Source: DATAFF01 sp036257595
GTDB taxonomy: Bacteria; Pseudomonadota; Alphaproteobacteria; Rhizobiales; Aestuariivirgaceae
DNA length: 13,579 nucleotides
Direction: 5' to 3'
Assembly: GCA_036257595.1 (NCBI GenBank)
Contig: DATAFF010000092.1
Coordinates: 1-13,579, forward strand
Below the pieces are notes generated by a model. That model did not search any database and had not been told where the DNA came from. It was given only the letters and a program-made list of their open reading frames with translations. The position numbers and the translations under genes are program-made. How positions within the stretch are numbered: the stretch's first letter is position 1; every line of letters begins with the position of its first letter. Shown here piece by piece: positions 1 to 7,326 of this stretch.

Positions 1-167
1 ACGAGGAGACCGAGGCCGCCATCTGCCGCAACATCACCGATCTCAGCCAGATGTACACCGTGGTGGCGATCACCCACCGCCCGGCCTGGCTCCGCATCGC
101 CAGCCGCGTCTATCGCGTCCATGGCGGAATGGTCGACCGCCTGGAGCCGACCGCGACGGTGCATTAG
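1..167 (+). CDS. ABC transporter ATP-binding protein, C-terminal fragment
   Basis: The reading frame enters from the left edge (codons in phase with position 3) and stops at TAG 165-167, giving about 54 visible residues. The fragment begins just after the Walker B/D-loop region (EETEAAICRNI resembles the stretch after ALD in ABC ATPases). It then contains the H-loop, VVAITHRPA, whose His contacts the ATP gamma-phosphate in this family. The ending, RVYRVHGGMVDRLE, is typical of exporter-type ATPases. It would power transport at the inner membrane, but the substrate cannot be told because the transmembrane part lies outside the window. The stop codon overlaps the stop of the convergent vapC gene (shared bases 165-166). 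The ABC ATPase call is solid; the exporter subtype is inference. Confidence 0.85.
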   Translation, partial: EETEAAICRNITDLSQMYTVVAITHRPAWLRIASRVYRVHGGMVDRLEPTATVH

Positions 168-574
168 AGCTTCTTAAGACGAAACGGGTTGACGACGCGC
201 AACCCTTCTCCAAGCTTCATGCCGTGCTGCATGTCCTCGGACCACAAGGTGTCACACTCGGCATGAAGAGCAGCGGCAGCAATCAATGCATCATAGGTCG
301 ACAGGCCATAGCGCTCGGCCAGCTCAAGTCCTGTTTCATGCACCTCGAGTGTGACTGGGTGGACTGTCAACAACCCACGAATCATATCGAGAAATTCGTG
401 AGTATCTTCCCACGACAATCGCATTTTGCGCCGCGCCACATTGGCAAGTTCATTAAGCACCTGCACGCTAATCGCACCGCCAAGTGCTACCGCAGCCTCA
501 GCTCGATTTGCCTTCGCAGGATCGCTCGCTGCGAGGTAGAGCAGGACGTTGGTATCGAAGAAGCTAGCGGGCAT
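164..574 (-). CDS. vapC: VapC-type PIN-domain toxin (putative endoribonuclease)
   Basis: This 136-residue protein has the length and layout of a PIN-domain toxin. VapC toxins are Mg-dependent RNases that cleave tRNA or rRNA and are held inactive by the partner antitoxin. The expected acidic residues are visible: Asp7 in FFDTNVLLY, Glu42 in LNELANV, Asp95 in STYDALIAAAA and Asp114 in SEDMQHG. The ATG at 572-574 lies inside the end of vapB, an 11-base overlap that implies translational coupling. Its stop overlaps the stop of the convergent ABC gene. Base composition over 181-420 is about 54% GC by hand count, below the roughly 67% of neighbouring cobA, which suggests an acquired module. Function is inferred from the family; the RNA target is unknown. 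Confidence 0.88.
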   Translation of the reverse strand: MPASFFDTNVLLYLAASDPAKANRAEAAVALGGAISVQVLNELANVARRKMRLSWEDTHEFLDMIRGLLTVHPVTLEVHETGLELAERYGLSTYDALIAAAALHAECDTLWSEDMQHGMKLGEGLRVVNPFRLKKL

Positions 575-794
575 TCGCGTCGTCTCTGTCGAATTTGAAA
601 TCGACAGGGAGACGGCCGCGGAAGGTGCGCAGACGCTTCAATAGCTCATCACGTCCGGGCCTGCGCGCAACGCCGAACTGACGAGAGCCGACCACATGGA
701 TTTCAATTTCGTCGCCTTCTTGAAGTTTGAGCGCTTCCACAACGGCGGCAGGAAGACGAACGGCGAGACTGTTTCCCCATTTGGCGACTTGCAT
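564..794 (-). CDS. vapB: VapB-type antitoxin, AbrB/MazE (SpoVT-AbrB) fold
   Basis: This protein of about 76 residues opens with a swapped-hairpin AbrB-like DNA-binding motif (KWGNSLAVRLP, residues 5-15, then LQEGDEIEI). Its basic, then acidic, tail (RDELLKRLRTF...FDRDD) is likely to wrap the toxin. Antitoxins of this class neutralise the PIN RNase and repress their own promoter with it. I chose the ATG at 792-794 because a GAGA sequence lies 6 bases upstream. The upstream ATG (798-800) and GTG (804-806) have no usable ribosome site, and the GTG lies inside the operator dyad. It overlaps vapC by 11 bases. It could be named MazE-like by domain; the PIN partner makes VapB the better name. Confidence 0.85.
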   Translation of the reverse strand: MQVAKWGNSLAVRLPAAVVEALKLQEGDEIEIHVVGSRQFGVARRPGRDELLKRLRTFRGRLPVDFKFDRDDANAR

Positions 795-803
795 GACCAT
801 TCT

Positions 804-845
804 CACTGCTGGATATACGTCAAGACATATGTATATCCAACAGTG
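804..845 (-). promoter_or_regulatory. vapBC promoter/operator: long inverted repeat
   Basis: Arms 804-818 (CACTGCTGGATATAC) and 831-845 (GTATATCCAACAGTG) are complementary at 14 of 15 positions around a 12-base spacer. Read on the minus strand, TTGGAT and TATATC are separated by 17 bases and could be the -35 and -10 boxes, so a repressor on the dyad would block polymerase. The dyad fills the 50-base gap between cobK and vapB. This is the expected place and form for VapBC autoregulation. The dyad is seen directly; promoter boxes and repressor identity are inference. Confidence 0.7.
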
Positions 846-852
846 GTTAATA

Positions 853-1602
853 TCAAGCCTTCTCCTCCCCCATTACCCGCCGCAGCCAGGCGACCGCCTC
901 CTCGACCGACGATGACCGCACCGCTCCCGGCTTCGGCGGCCTTGCAATCATGACCACCGGAAGACCGAGCAACCGGGCTGCCGCGAGCTTGGCATCCGCC
1001 GGTCCGCCGGAATTCTTGGTCACCAGCGCACTGATCGCTTCGCGCCGCATCAGCGCCACTTCGTCTTCAACCGCAAAGGGCGGCCGCGCCTGGAGCAATG
1101 TCCAGCCGCTCGGCAGCGGCGAGCGCGGCGGCTCGATCATCCGCACGATGCCGGTCACGTCATCGCGGCTGAAGAAATCCGCAAGCCCGCGCGTGCCGAT
1201 GGTGAGCAGCACCCGCGCTCCCGGCGCCAGCACCGTGGCCGCTTGCGCCGCATTCTCGACCGCAATCCATCGGTCGTGAGCTCCGGCTACCCAGGGCGGG
1301 CGCTCGAAATGGAGATATGGCACGCATGCCAACGCCGCCGCACGGTTTGCATTGTCGGAGATCCGGACGGCAAACGGATGCGCCGCATCGATGATCGCTC
1401 CGATCCTTGCCTCGGCGATATAGGCGGCGATCCCCGCATGCCCGCCGAAGCCGCCGATGCGCACCGCCCCTTGCGGCAGGGCCGGCTCTCGTGTCACGCC
1501 GGCCATCGAGGTCACCGGTTCAAATCCTGCGGCAATGAGCGCGGTGGCAAGCAGCCGTGCGTCATGGGTTCCCCCGATGATCAGCACCCGCTCACCCGGC
1601 AT
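853..1602 (-). CDS. cobK: Precorrin-6A reductase (CobK/CbiJ family)
   Basis: CobK reduces a double bond of the corrin precursor precorrin-6A with NADPH to give precorrin-6B in the cytoplasm. The 249-residue length is normal for the family. Visible family stretches are VLIIGGTHDARLLA near the N-terminus (nucleotide-binding start), AIIDAAHPFAVRISDNA around residues 69-85, LLTIGTRGL in the middle, and ALVTKNSGG followed by PVVMIARPP toward the C-terminus. The ATG at 1600-1602 has AGGTGA 7 bases upstream, which supports this start. It overlaps the end of cbiD by 11 bases, so the two are probably one transcript (cbiD first). Because the cluster also carries cbiD, the true substrate could be the cobalt form if cobalt is inserted early; cobA, cobB, cobQ and cobP naming favours the Cob route. 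Confidence 0.92.
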   Translation of the reverse strand: MPGERVLIIGGTHDARLLATALIAAGFEPVTSMAGVTREPALPQGAVRIGGFGGHAGIAAYIAEARIGAIIDAAHPFAVRISDNANRAAALACVPYLHFERPPWVAGAHDRWIAVENAAQAATVLAPGARVLLTIGTRGLADFFSRDDVTGIVRMIEPPRSPLPSGWTLLQARPPFAVEDEVALMRREAISALVTKNSGGPADAKLAAARLLGLPVVMIARPPKPGAVRSSSVEEAVAWLRRVMGEEKA

Positions 1603-2683
1603 GCCCGATCACCTGGCCGCTTCTGTCGACCACCACGATGTCAAGCGCCACATCGGCGCCGCGCAGCATCGCAATGCCCGCCTCGCGCGCCCCCCGTGCC
1701 ACATCATCGGCCAGCGGCAGCGAAATGGCCCGCGCCATTGCCTCGGCCTCCATCGCCGTGTTGGCCCGTCGCATTTGCGACGCCGACTCGTCGCCGCCGC
1801 CGAGCGCCAGCAGCCGCGCCGCCAGCCAGTCGAAATCGACCTGGCTGCGTCCGGAATGGAGATCCATGGCACCCTGCGCCATCTTGGTGATCTTGCCGAA
1901 GCCGCCGGCCACGGTCACCCGCGGCACCGGATGCTCGCGAATATATTTCAGCATGCCGCCGACGAAGTCGCCCATGTCGATCAGCGCCTCGAGCGGCAGC
2001 TGATAGAGGCGCTTCACCGCCGCCTCGGAGGTCGAGCCGGTCGCACCGGCAATATGGGTGAAGCCGGCGGCGCGCGCCACATCGATGCCGCGGTGGATCG
2101 AGGCGATCCAGGCGGCGCAGGAGAACGGCTTGACGATGCCGGTGGTGCCGAGGATCGACAGGCCGCCCTTGATGCCGAGCCGCGGGTTCCAGGTCTTGTC
2201 GGCCAGCGCCTCGCCGCCGGGAATGGCGATCTCGATCTCGACATCGCTCGGGGCGTCATGCGCGCTGGCGAGGTCTTCCACCACCGCTCGCATCATCTGC
2301 CGCGGCACCGGGTTGATCGCCGGCTCGCCCGGCTTCACCGGCAGCCCCGCCCGGGTGACCGTGCCCACTCCCTTGCCCGCCTTGAAACGGACGCCGGTCC
2401 CCGGGCCGGCCAGCCTGACGCAAGCGACGATCATCGCCCCATGCGTGACGTCGGGATCATCGCCGGCATCCTTGATGACCCCGGCCTCCGCCCAGTTCTC
2501 ACCCTTGCCCTCGAGCGCCAATGGGAATGCCGGTGTCTCGCCGCCCGGGAGGGTGATGGTGACGGGATCGGGGAAGTCACCGGTGAGCAACGCCGTAAAA
2601 GCCGCCTTGACTGCCGCGGTGGCGCAGGCACCCGTCGTCCAACCGCGTCTAAGCTCATGATTGGCCATGGTTGTTCGACCCAT
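1592..2683 (-). CDS. cbiD: Cobalt-precorrin-5B (C1)-methyltransferase CbiD
   Basis: CbiD methylates C1 of the corrin precursor using S-adenosylmethionine and is linked to loss of the extruded two-carbon fragment. At 363 residues it has normal family length. Family signatures are RRGWTTGACATAA near the N-terminus, GTTGIVKPFSCAAW mid-protein, HIAGATGSTSE, and MGDFVGGMLKYIREHPV followed by VAGGFGKITKMAQG. CbiD is best known from the anaerobic pathway, where it does the job that CobF does in the aerobic pathway, so it is notable next to Cob-type genes. The start is uncertain: ATG 2681-2683 or the in-frame ATG at 2666-2668 (MANHELRRG), neither with a clear ribosome site. It is transcribed away from cobA and leads into cobK with an 11-base overlap. 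Confidence 0.93.
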   Translation of the reverse strand: MGRTTMANHELRRGWTTGACATAAVKAAFTALLTGDFPDPVTITLPGGETPAFPLALEGKGENWAEAGVIKDAGDDPDVTHGAMIVACVRLAGPGTGVRFKAGKGVGTVTRAGLPVKPGEPAINPVPRQMMRAVVEDLASAHDAPSDVEIEIAIPGGEALADKTWNPRLGIKGGLSILGTTGIVKPFSCAAWIASIHRGIDVARAAGFTHIAGATGSTSEAAVKRLYQLPLEALIDMGDFVGGMLKYIREHPVPRVTVAGGFGKITKMAQGAMDLHSGRSQVDFDWLAARLLALGGGDESASQMRRANTAMEAEAMARAISLPLADDVARGAREAGIAMLRGADVALDIVVVDRSGQVIGHAG

Positions 2684-2726
2684 GGCCCGGTATACTCGAA
2701 AGGCAACCGACAGGCGAGGAGGGCGA
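2684..2726. promoter_or_regulatory. Divergent cbiD/cobA promoter region with cobA ribosome site
   Basis: Only 43 bases (58 if cbiD starts at 2668) separate the divergent cob genes. A GTATAC palindrome (2690-2695) can be read as a -10 box on both strands: TATACT (2691-2696, plus, 5 of 6 to consensus) and TATACC (minus). No convincing -35 box is visible for either. GAGGAGG (2716-2722) sits before the cobA ATG at 2727 and is a strong ribosome site. There is no room for a cobalamin riboswitch. The ribosome site is clear; the shared -10 is a guess. Confidence 0.4.
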
Positions 2727-3596
2727 ATGGCATCGGGTCCCGGCAGACCCCTGAAAGGCTGGATTCACCCCGGCGAGGAGCCGGCCGGCTTCGCCCGGCT
2801 CGATGCCGAGGCCTTTCCGGCTTTCGAGCCGGGAACGGTGTGGCTTGTCGGCGCCGGCCCCGGCGCGCCGGGCCTCCTGTCGCTGCTTGCCTATCATGCC
2901 ATGCAGCAGGCCGATGTCGTCATTTACGATGCCCTGGTCAATGCCGACATCCTGCGCTGGGTTCGCCCCGGCGCCGAGCTCGAATATGCCGGCAAGCGCG
3001 GCGGCAAGCCCTCGCCCGACCAGTGCGACATCTCGGTGCGGCTGATCGAGCTTGCCCGCTCCGATCGGCGGGTGCTGCGGCTCAAGGGCGGCGATCCCTT
3101 CATGTTCGGTCGAGGCGGCGAGGAATGCCAGGCGCTCGCCAGGGCGGGTGTCGCCTTTCGCATCGTCCCCGGCATCACCGCCGGCATTGGCGGCCTCGCC
3201 TATGCCGGCATCCCCGCCACCCATCGCGACAGCAACCACTCGGTCGTCTTCCTCACCGGCCATGACGCGAGCGGCCGCATGCCCGCCAATGTCGACTGGC
3301 AGGCGCTGGCCACCGCCTCGCCGGTCATCGTCATGTACATGGCCGTCAAGAGCGCTCCCGAGATCGCCCGCGCCTTGATCGCCGGCGGTCGCGATCCGGC
3401 CGAGCCCCTGACCTTCATTTCCAACGCCACCCTGCCGAGCCAGAGCGTCGCCGTGACCACCCTCGGCCAGGTCGGCGACTTTCTTGCCTCCACCCCGCCG
3501 CCGACCCCCGCCATTGTCGTCGTCGGGCACGTGGTTGCCTGGCGCGACATCCTCGACTGGTACAAGGGCAGCATGCGGGAGAACCCGGTTGGCTGA
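2727..3596 (+). CDS. cobA: Uroporphyrinogen-III C-methyltransferase (SUMT, CobA)
   Basis: CobA transfers two methyl groups from S-adenosylmethionine to C2 and C7 of uroporphyrinogen III, making precorrin-2, the entry to cobalamin synthesis. The 289-residue protein has the class III methyltransferase motifs in order: VGAGPG (41-46), VVIYDALV (64-71), GKRGGKP (89-95), LKGGDPFMFGRGGEE (119-133) and PGITAG (148-153). It lacks the CysG siroheme dehydrogenase/ferrochelatase domains, so it is the single-function form. A leader of about 35 residues precedes the first motif; the strong GAGGAGG site just upstream of ATG 2727 supports it. It is the first gene of cobA-cobB-cobQ-cobD and overlaps cobB by 8 bases. 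A siroheme role as well is possible but not visible. Confidence 0.95.
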   Translation: MASGPGRPLKGWIHPGEEPAGFARLDAEAFPAFEPGTVWLVGAGPGAPGLLSLLAYHAMQQADVVIYDALVNADILRWVRPGAELEYAGKRGGKPSPDQCDISVRLIELARSDRRVLRLKGGDPFMFGRGGEECQALARAGVAFRIVPGITAGIGGLAYAGIPATHRDSNHSVVFLTGHDASGRMPANVDWQALATASPVIVMYMAVKSAPEIARALIAGGRDPAEPLTFISNATLPSQSVAVTTLGQVGDFLASTPPPTPAIVVVGHVVAWRDILDWYKGSMRENPVG

Positions 3597-4875
3597 CGGT
3601 CTGGTGATTGCGGCACCGTCATCCGGCTCCGGCAAGACCGTCATCACCCTTGGACTCCTCGCCGCGCTTCGCCGGCGCGGCATCGCGATCGCCGGCGCCA
3701 AGACCGGTCCCGACTATCTCGATCCACGGTTTCACGAACGCGCAACCGACAAGCCCTGCTTCAATCTCGATCCCTGGGCGATGCGCCAGACGCTGGTGAG
3801 TCACCTGGCCGCGCGATGCGACGCCGATCTCGTCCTTGTCGAAGGCGTCATGGGGCTGTTCGACGGCCCGATCGCTGGCGGCGGCTCGACCGCCGATCTT
3901 GCTGCACGGCTCCGTTTGCCGGTGGTGCTGGTGGTCGATGCCGCAAGGCAAGGACAGTCGATCGCCGCGCTCGTCGAAGGTTTCGCCCGCCATCGCGGCG
4001 ATGTCATGGTCAGCGGCGTCATCGTCAACCGGCTTGCCAGCGATCGCCACCGTGCCCTCGTCGCTTCGGCACTTCGGCCGAGCGGCATCCCTCTTCTCGG
4101 CGTAGTCATGAACGATGCGCATATGGTGGTGCCGTCCCGCCATCTGGGGTTGGTCCAGGCCGACGAGCTCGCCGAGATCGATGCCATGGTGGAGCACGCG
4201 GCAACCAGCTTGGCCGAGGCCGTCGACCTCGATGCCCTGCTTGCCCTCGCCCGCCCGATCGCCACGACACCGGCAGCCGATCCCCTGCCGCCACTCGGCC
4301 AGCGAATCGCCTTTGCCCGCGACATCGCCTTCGGCTTCACCTATCGTCATCTGCTCGACGGCTGGAGCAGACGCGGCGCTGCGCTCGTGCCATTCTCACC
4401 CCTGAATGATGAGGCACCGGCTTTCGATGCCGATGCGGTGTTCCTGCCGGGTGGCTATCCTGAGCTCCATGCGGCACGGATCGCCGGCAACAGCGGTTTC
4501 ATGCATGGCCTGGCGCGTGCCGCCAGGCGGGGCGTTCTGATCTATGGTGAATGCGGCGGCTACATGGTTCTGGGAACTGCATTGACCGACAAGGACGGCA
4601 ATCGCCATCGCATGGCCGGCCTCCTGCCGCATGAGACCTCTTTTGCCGCGCCGCGGCTCCATCTCGGCTACCGGCGCCTCCGCCATGACAGCCCCCTGCC
4701 CTGGCCGGTCACGCTGCGCGGCCATGAATTCCACTATGCCCGCCTTTCCGCGGAACATGACGGCGCGCCGCTTTTTGCGGCAACCGACAGCGAAGGACGC
4801 GAGCTACCGCCCATAGGCACGCGCAACGGCCGCGTCATGGGCTCCTTTGCCCATATTGTCGATGGCGAATGGTGA
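3589..4875 (+). CDS. cobB: Cobyrinate a,c-diamide synthase (CobB/CbiA family)
   Basis: This enzyme uses ATP and glutamine to amidate the a and c carboxylates of (hydrogeno)byrinate. The 428-residue protein has the two expected domains. The N-terminal ATP-binding domain has a P-loop (APSSGSGKT, residues 9-17) and DLVLVEGVMGLFDG (80-93). The C-terminal class I glutamine amidotransferase domain has FLPGGYPELHA (from 285), GECGGY with likely nucleophile Cys322, and HEFHYARL from His379. I chose a TTG start at 3589: GGGAGA lies 6 bases upstream, and translation begins MADGLVIAAP, matching family starts. No ATG fits near the P-loop; the longer frame from 3484 would only overlap cobA. Translation is probably coupled to cobA (8-base overlap). 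CobB and CbiA cannot be separated by motif, so the substrate follows the pathway present. Confidence 0.93.
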   Translation: MADGLVIAAPSSGSGKTVITLGLLAALRRRGIAIAGAKTGPDYLDPRFHERATDKPCFNLDPWAMRQTLVSHLAARCDADLVLVEGVMGLFDGPIAGGGSTADLAARLRLPVVLVVDAARQGQSIAALVEGFARHRGDVMVSGVIVNRLASDRHRALVASALRPSGIPLLGVVMNDAHMVVPSRHLGLVQADELAEIDAMVEHAATSLAEAVDLDALLALARPIATTPAADPLPPLGQRIAFARDIAFGFTYRHLLDGWSRRGAALVPFSPLNDEAPAFDADAVFLPGGYPELHAARIAGNSGFMHGLARAARRGVLIYGECGGYMVLGTALTDKDGNRHRMAGLLPHETSFAAPRLHLGYRRLRHDSPLPWPVTLRGHEFHYARLSAEHDGAPLFAATDSEGRELPPIGTRNGRVMGSFAHIVDGEW

Positions 4876-4879
4876 TCCC

Positions 4880-6352
4880 ATGGGGCGCGCTTTAATGCTG
4901 CAGGGAACGGGCTCCAATGTCGGGAAGTCGCTCATCGTTGCCGGCCTCTGCCGGGCCCTGGCCAATCAGGGGCTGAAGGTCGCCCCGTTCAAGCCGCAAA
5001 ACATGTCGAACAATGCGGCCGTCACCCGCGATGGCGGCGAGATCGGCCGCGCCCAGGCCATGCAGGCTCGCGCCGCCCGGGTCGAGCCGGTCTCCGACAT
5101 GAATCCGATCCTGCTCAAGCCCGAGGCGAATGGCGGCGCCCAGGTCATCGTGCAGGGTCGCCGCGCGACGACCCTCTCGGCCCGCGACTATTTCGCCAAT
5201 CGCGACCGCTTCCGCCCGGCCGTGCTCGAAAGCTTTCAGCGGCTGGCCGCCACTGCCGATCTCGTGGTGGTCGAAGGCGCGGGCTCCCCTGCCGAGGTCA
5301 ACCTGCGGGACGGCGATCTCGCCAATATGGGATTCGCGCGCGCCGCCAATGTTCCGGTCATCCTCATCGGCGACATCCATCGTGGCGGCGTCATCGCATC
5401 GCTGGTCGGGACATTCGTGGTCCTCGACCCCTCCGATGCAGCGCTCATTCGCGCCTTTCTCGTCAACAATTTCCACGGCGATCCGTCCTTGTTCGACGAC
5501 GGCAGGAAATTCATCGAAAGCCGGACCGGCGTGCCCTGTCTCGGGGTCATCCCGCATTGGAACGACGCCCGCAAACTGCCGGCCGAGGACAGCCTGGCGC
5601 TCGACAACCATCGTTTATCCCATGAAGGACCCGTCCGCATCGCCGTCCTGCGCCTGGCACGCATCGCCAATTTCGACGATCTCGACCCGCTGATGCTCGA
5701 GACCTCGATCACCGTCGAATTCGTCCAGCCGGGCGCCGCCGTGCCGGCGCACGCCGACGTCGTGATCATTCCCGGAACCAAATCGACGATCGCCGATCTG
5801 CGCTTCCTGCGCGAGCAGGGCTGGGACACCGATATTCGCGCCCATCTCAGGCGCGGCGGCCGGGTGCTTGGCCTGTGTGGCGGCTACCAGATGCTCGGCC
5901 GGCGCATTCATGACTGGCAGGGTCTCGAGGGCAGGCCGGAATCGGTCGACGGCCTCGGTCTGCTCGATGTCGAGACGACGCTCGAGCCCAACAAGGCATT
6001 GAAGCGGATCAGCGCCGTCCATGCTTCGACCAGCGCCGTGATCACCGGCTATGAAATCCATCTCGGCCGCACCAGCGGCAGCGACTGTGCCCGTCCTTTC
6101 GCCTTTATCGATGCCGTTCCCGATGGCGCGATCTCGCGTGATGGACGCGTCGCCGGCACCTACATCCATGGCTGCTTCGAGAGCGATTCCTTTCGCCAGG
6201 CTTATATTGCCTCGCTGGGCGGCAAGGCGGGATCGCTTGGCTATGCCGAGCGGATCGAGCACACGCTGGACGCTTTGGCCCGCCATCTCACCGCCAATAT
6301 GGATGTCGACCGGTTGCTCGCTCTCGCGACAACATGCTCTAATGCGGCTTGA
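4880..6352 (+). CDS. cobQ: Cobyric acid synthase (CobQ/CbiP)
   Basis: CobQ amidates the b, d, e and g side chains of adenosylcobyrinate a,c-diamide with ATP and glutamine, giving adenosylcobyric acid. The 490 residues match the family. The N-terminal domain has the P-loop LQGTGSNVGKS (7-17), KPQNMSNNA, VVVEGAGSPAEVNL and LIGDIHRGGVIASL. The C-terminal amidotransferase-like domain has IPGTKSTIADL, GLCGGYQMLG with Cys333, and GTYIHGCFE with His430. The ATG at 4880 gives MGRALMLQGTG, which matches family starts. An in-frame ATG at 4862 would overlap cobB by 14 bases and has no ribosome site. It starts 4 bases after the cobB stop and shares one base with the start of cobD (TGATG), so it belongs to the same operon. 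Confidence 0.95.
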   Translation: MGRALMLQGTGSNVGKSLIVAGLCRALANQGLKVAPFKPQNMSNNAAVTRDGGEIGRAQAMQARAARVEPVSDMNPILLKPEANGGAQVIVQGRRATTLSARDYFANRDRFRPAVLESFQRLAATADLVVVEGAGSPAEVNLRDGDLANMGFARAANVPVILIGDIHRGGVIASLVGTFVVLDPSDAALIRAFLVNNFHGDPSLFDDGRKFIESRTGVPCLGVIPHWNDARKLPAEDSLALDNHRLSHEGPVRIAVLRLARIANFDDLDPLMLETSITVEFVQPGAAVPAHADVVIIPGTKSTIADLRFLREQGWDTDIRAHLRRGGRVLGLCGGYQMLGRRIHDWQGLEGRPESVDGLGLLDVETTLEPNKALKRISAVHASTSAVITGYEIHLGRTSGSDCARPFAFIDAVPDGAISRDGRVAGTYIHGCFESDSFRQAYIASLGGKAGSLGYAERIEHTLDALARHLTANMDVDRLLALATTCSNAA

Positions 6353-7326
6353 TGCTGTCCACCACGCTGACGATTGCCTTTGCGGCCTTGGTGATCGAGC
6401 GACTGGTCGGCTATCCCAAGATCATTCACGAGGCGATCGGTCATCCGGTCGAATGGATCGGCGCGGTGATCGGCGGCTTCGAGGAGGCACTTAACCGCCC
6501 TGGCGGCAACCGCCTGTGGCAGAAGCTCAAGGGCGCGTTCGCCCTGCTCCTGACTCTTCTGCTTGTCGCCATTCTCACCATTCCCTTCAGCCTGTGGCTG
6601 CGCCAGCAGGAATGGGGATGGCTGCTCGAGGCGGTCCTCGCCACGACACTCCTCGCGCAGTTCGATCTCTATCGCCATGTCCGCGCCGTCTATGCCGGCC
6701 TCGAGACCAGCATCGAGAGCGGCCGGGCGGCGGTGAGCCGGATCGTCGGCCGCGATCCCGATCAGCTCGACGAGAGCGGCGTCGCCCGCGCGGCGATCGA
6801 GAGCCTCGCCGAGAACAGCTCCGATGCGGTGGTGGCACCTGCCATGTTCCTGGCGCTGTTCGGTCTCCCCGGGATCGCCCTCTACAAAGTGATCAACACC
6901 GCCGACAGCATGATTGGCCACCGATCGCCACGCTTCATCGATTTCGGCTGGGCGTCGGCCCGGCTCGATGATCTCGTGAACCTCATACCGGCGCGCCTGA
7001 CTGGGTTGCTCCTTGCCGGTGCGGCAAGCCTGACGAGCCCCGTCGCCGGCGCCGATGCTCTTGCCCGCATGTGGTACGACGCGCGCCGCCATGTCTCGCC
7101 CAATGCCGGCTGGCCCGAGGCGGCGATGGCCGGCGCTCTGAACATCCGCCTGGGCGGGCCTCGCAGCTATTATGGTTCGTTGGTCGAGCTCGCCTGGCTC
7201 GGCAATGGCCGGATCGAGCTCGATCGCCGCGACATCCGTCGCGCCTTGCGGCTGTTCTCGCAGATGATCACCCTTTTTGCCGCCTTCGTCGCGCTGGCCG
7301 CCGCATTCACCTTCAAGGCTATTTGA
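6352..7326 (+). CDS. cobD: Adenosylcobinamide-phosphate synthase (CobD/CbiB), membrane protein
   Basis: This inner-membrane enzyme joins the aminopropanol (or its phosphate) arm to adenosylcobyric acid, giving cobinamide (phosphate). The 324-residue protein has hydrophobic segments at the N-terminus, around residues 60-80, around 90-100, in the middle (VVAPAMFLALFGLPGIALY) and at the C-terminus. Conserved stretches are ESLAENSSD (150-158), NTADSMIGHRS (from 182), DFGWASARLDDL, and SPNAGWPEAAMAGAL followed by LGGPRSYYG. The ATG at 6352 overlaps the cobQ stop as TGATG; the TTG at 6349 is a poorer choice. It is the last gene of the cobA operon and converges with cobP with an 8-base overlap. In the Cob nomenclature this is cobD; it is not the Salmonella CobD decarboxylase. 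Confidence 0.94.
   Translation: MLSTTLTIAFAALVIERLVGYPKIIHEAIGHPVEWIGAVIGGFEEALNRPGGNRLWQKLKGAFALLLTLLLVAILTIPFSLWLRQQEWGWLLEAVLATTLLAQFDLYRHVRAVYAGLETSIESGRAAVSRIVGRDPDQLDESGVARAAIESLAENSSDAVVAPAMFLALFGLPGIALYKVINTADSMIGHRSPRFIDFGWASARLDDLVNLIPARLTGLLLAGAASLTSPVAGADALARMWYDARRHVSPNAGWPEAAMAGALNIRLGGPRSYYGSLVELAWLGNGRIELDRRDIRRALRLFSQMITLFAAFVALAAAFTFKAI

Noticed and set aside
224..598. Plus-strand 124-codon frame over vapC
   Set aside because: It is opposite the PIN-domain gene, which has all four acidic residues; the plus frame has no family features.
1457..3265. Very long plus-strand open frame (602 codons) over cbiD and the start of cobA
   Set aside because: It is antisense to cbiD and out of frame with cobA. 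Its residue mix (Arg, Pro, Ala, His rich) has no domain pattern; long shadow frames are normal at this GC.
2655..3701. Minus-strand open frame of 348 codons opposite cobA
   Set aside because: cobA has all its family motifs on the plus strand. The minus frame is low-complexity Gly/Asp/Arg rich and has no motif.
3619..4350. Minus-strand frames opposite cobB
   Set aside because: They lie over well-supported cobB domains, with no ribosome site and no recognisable protein pattern.
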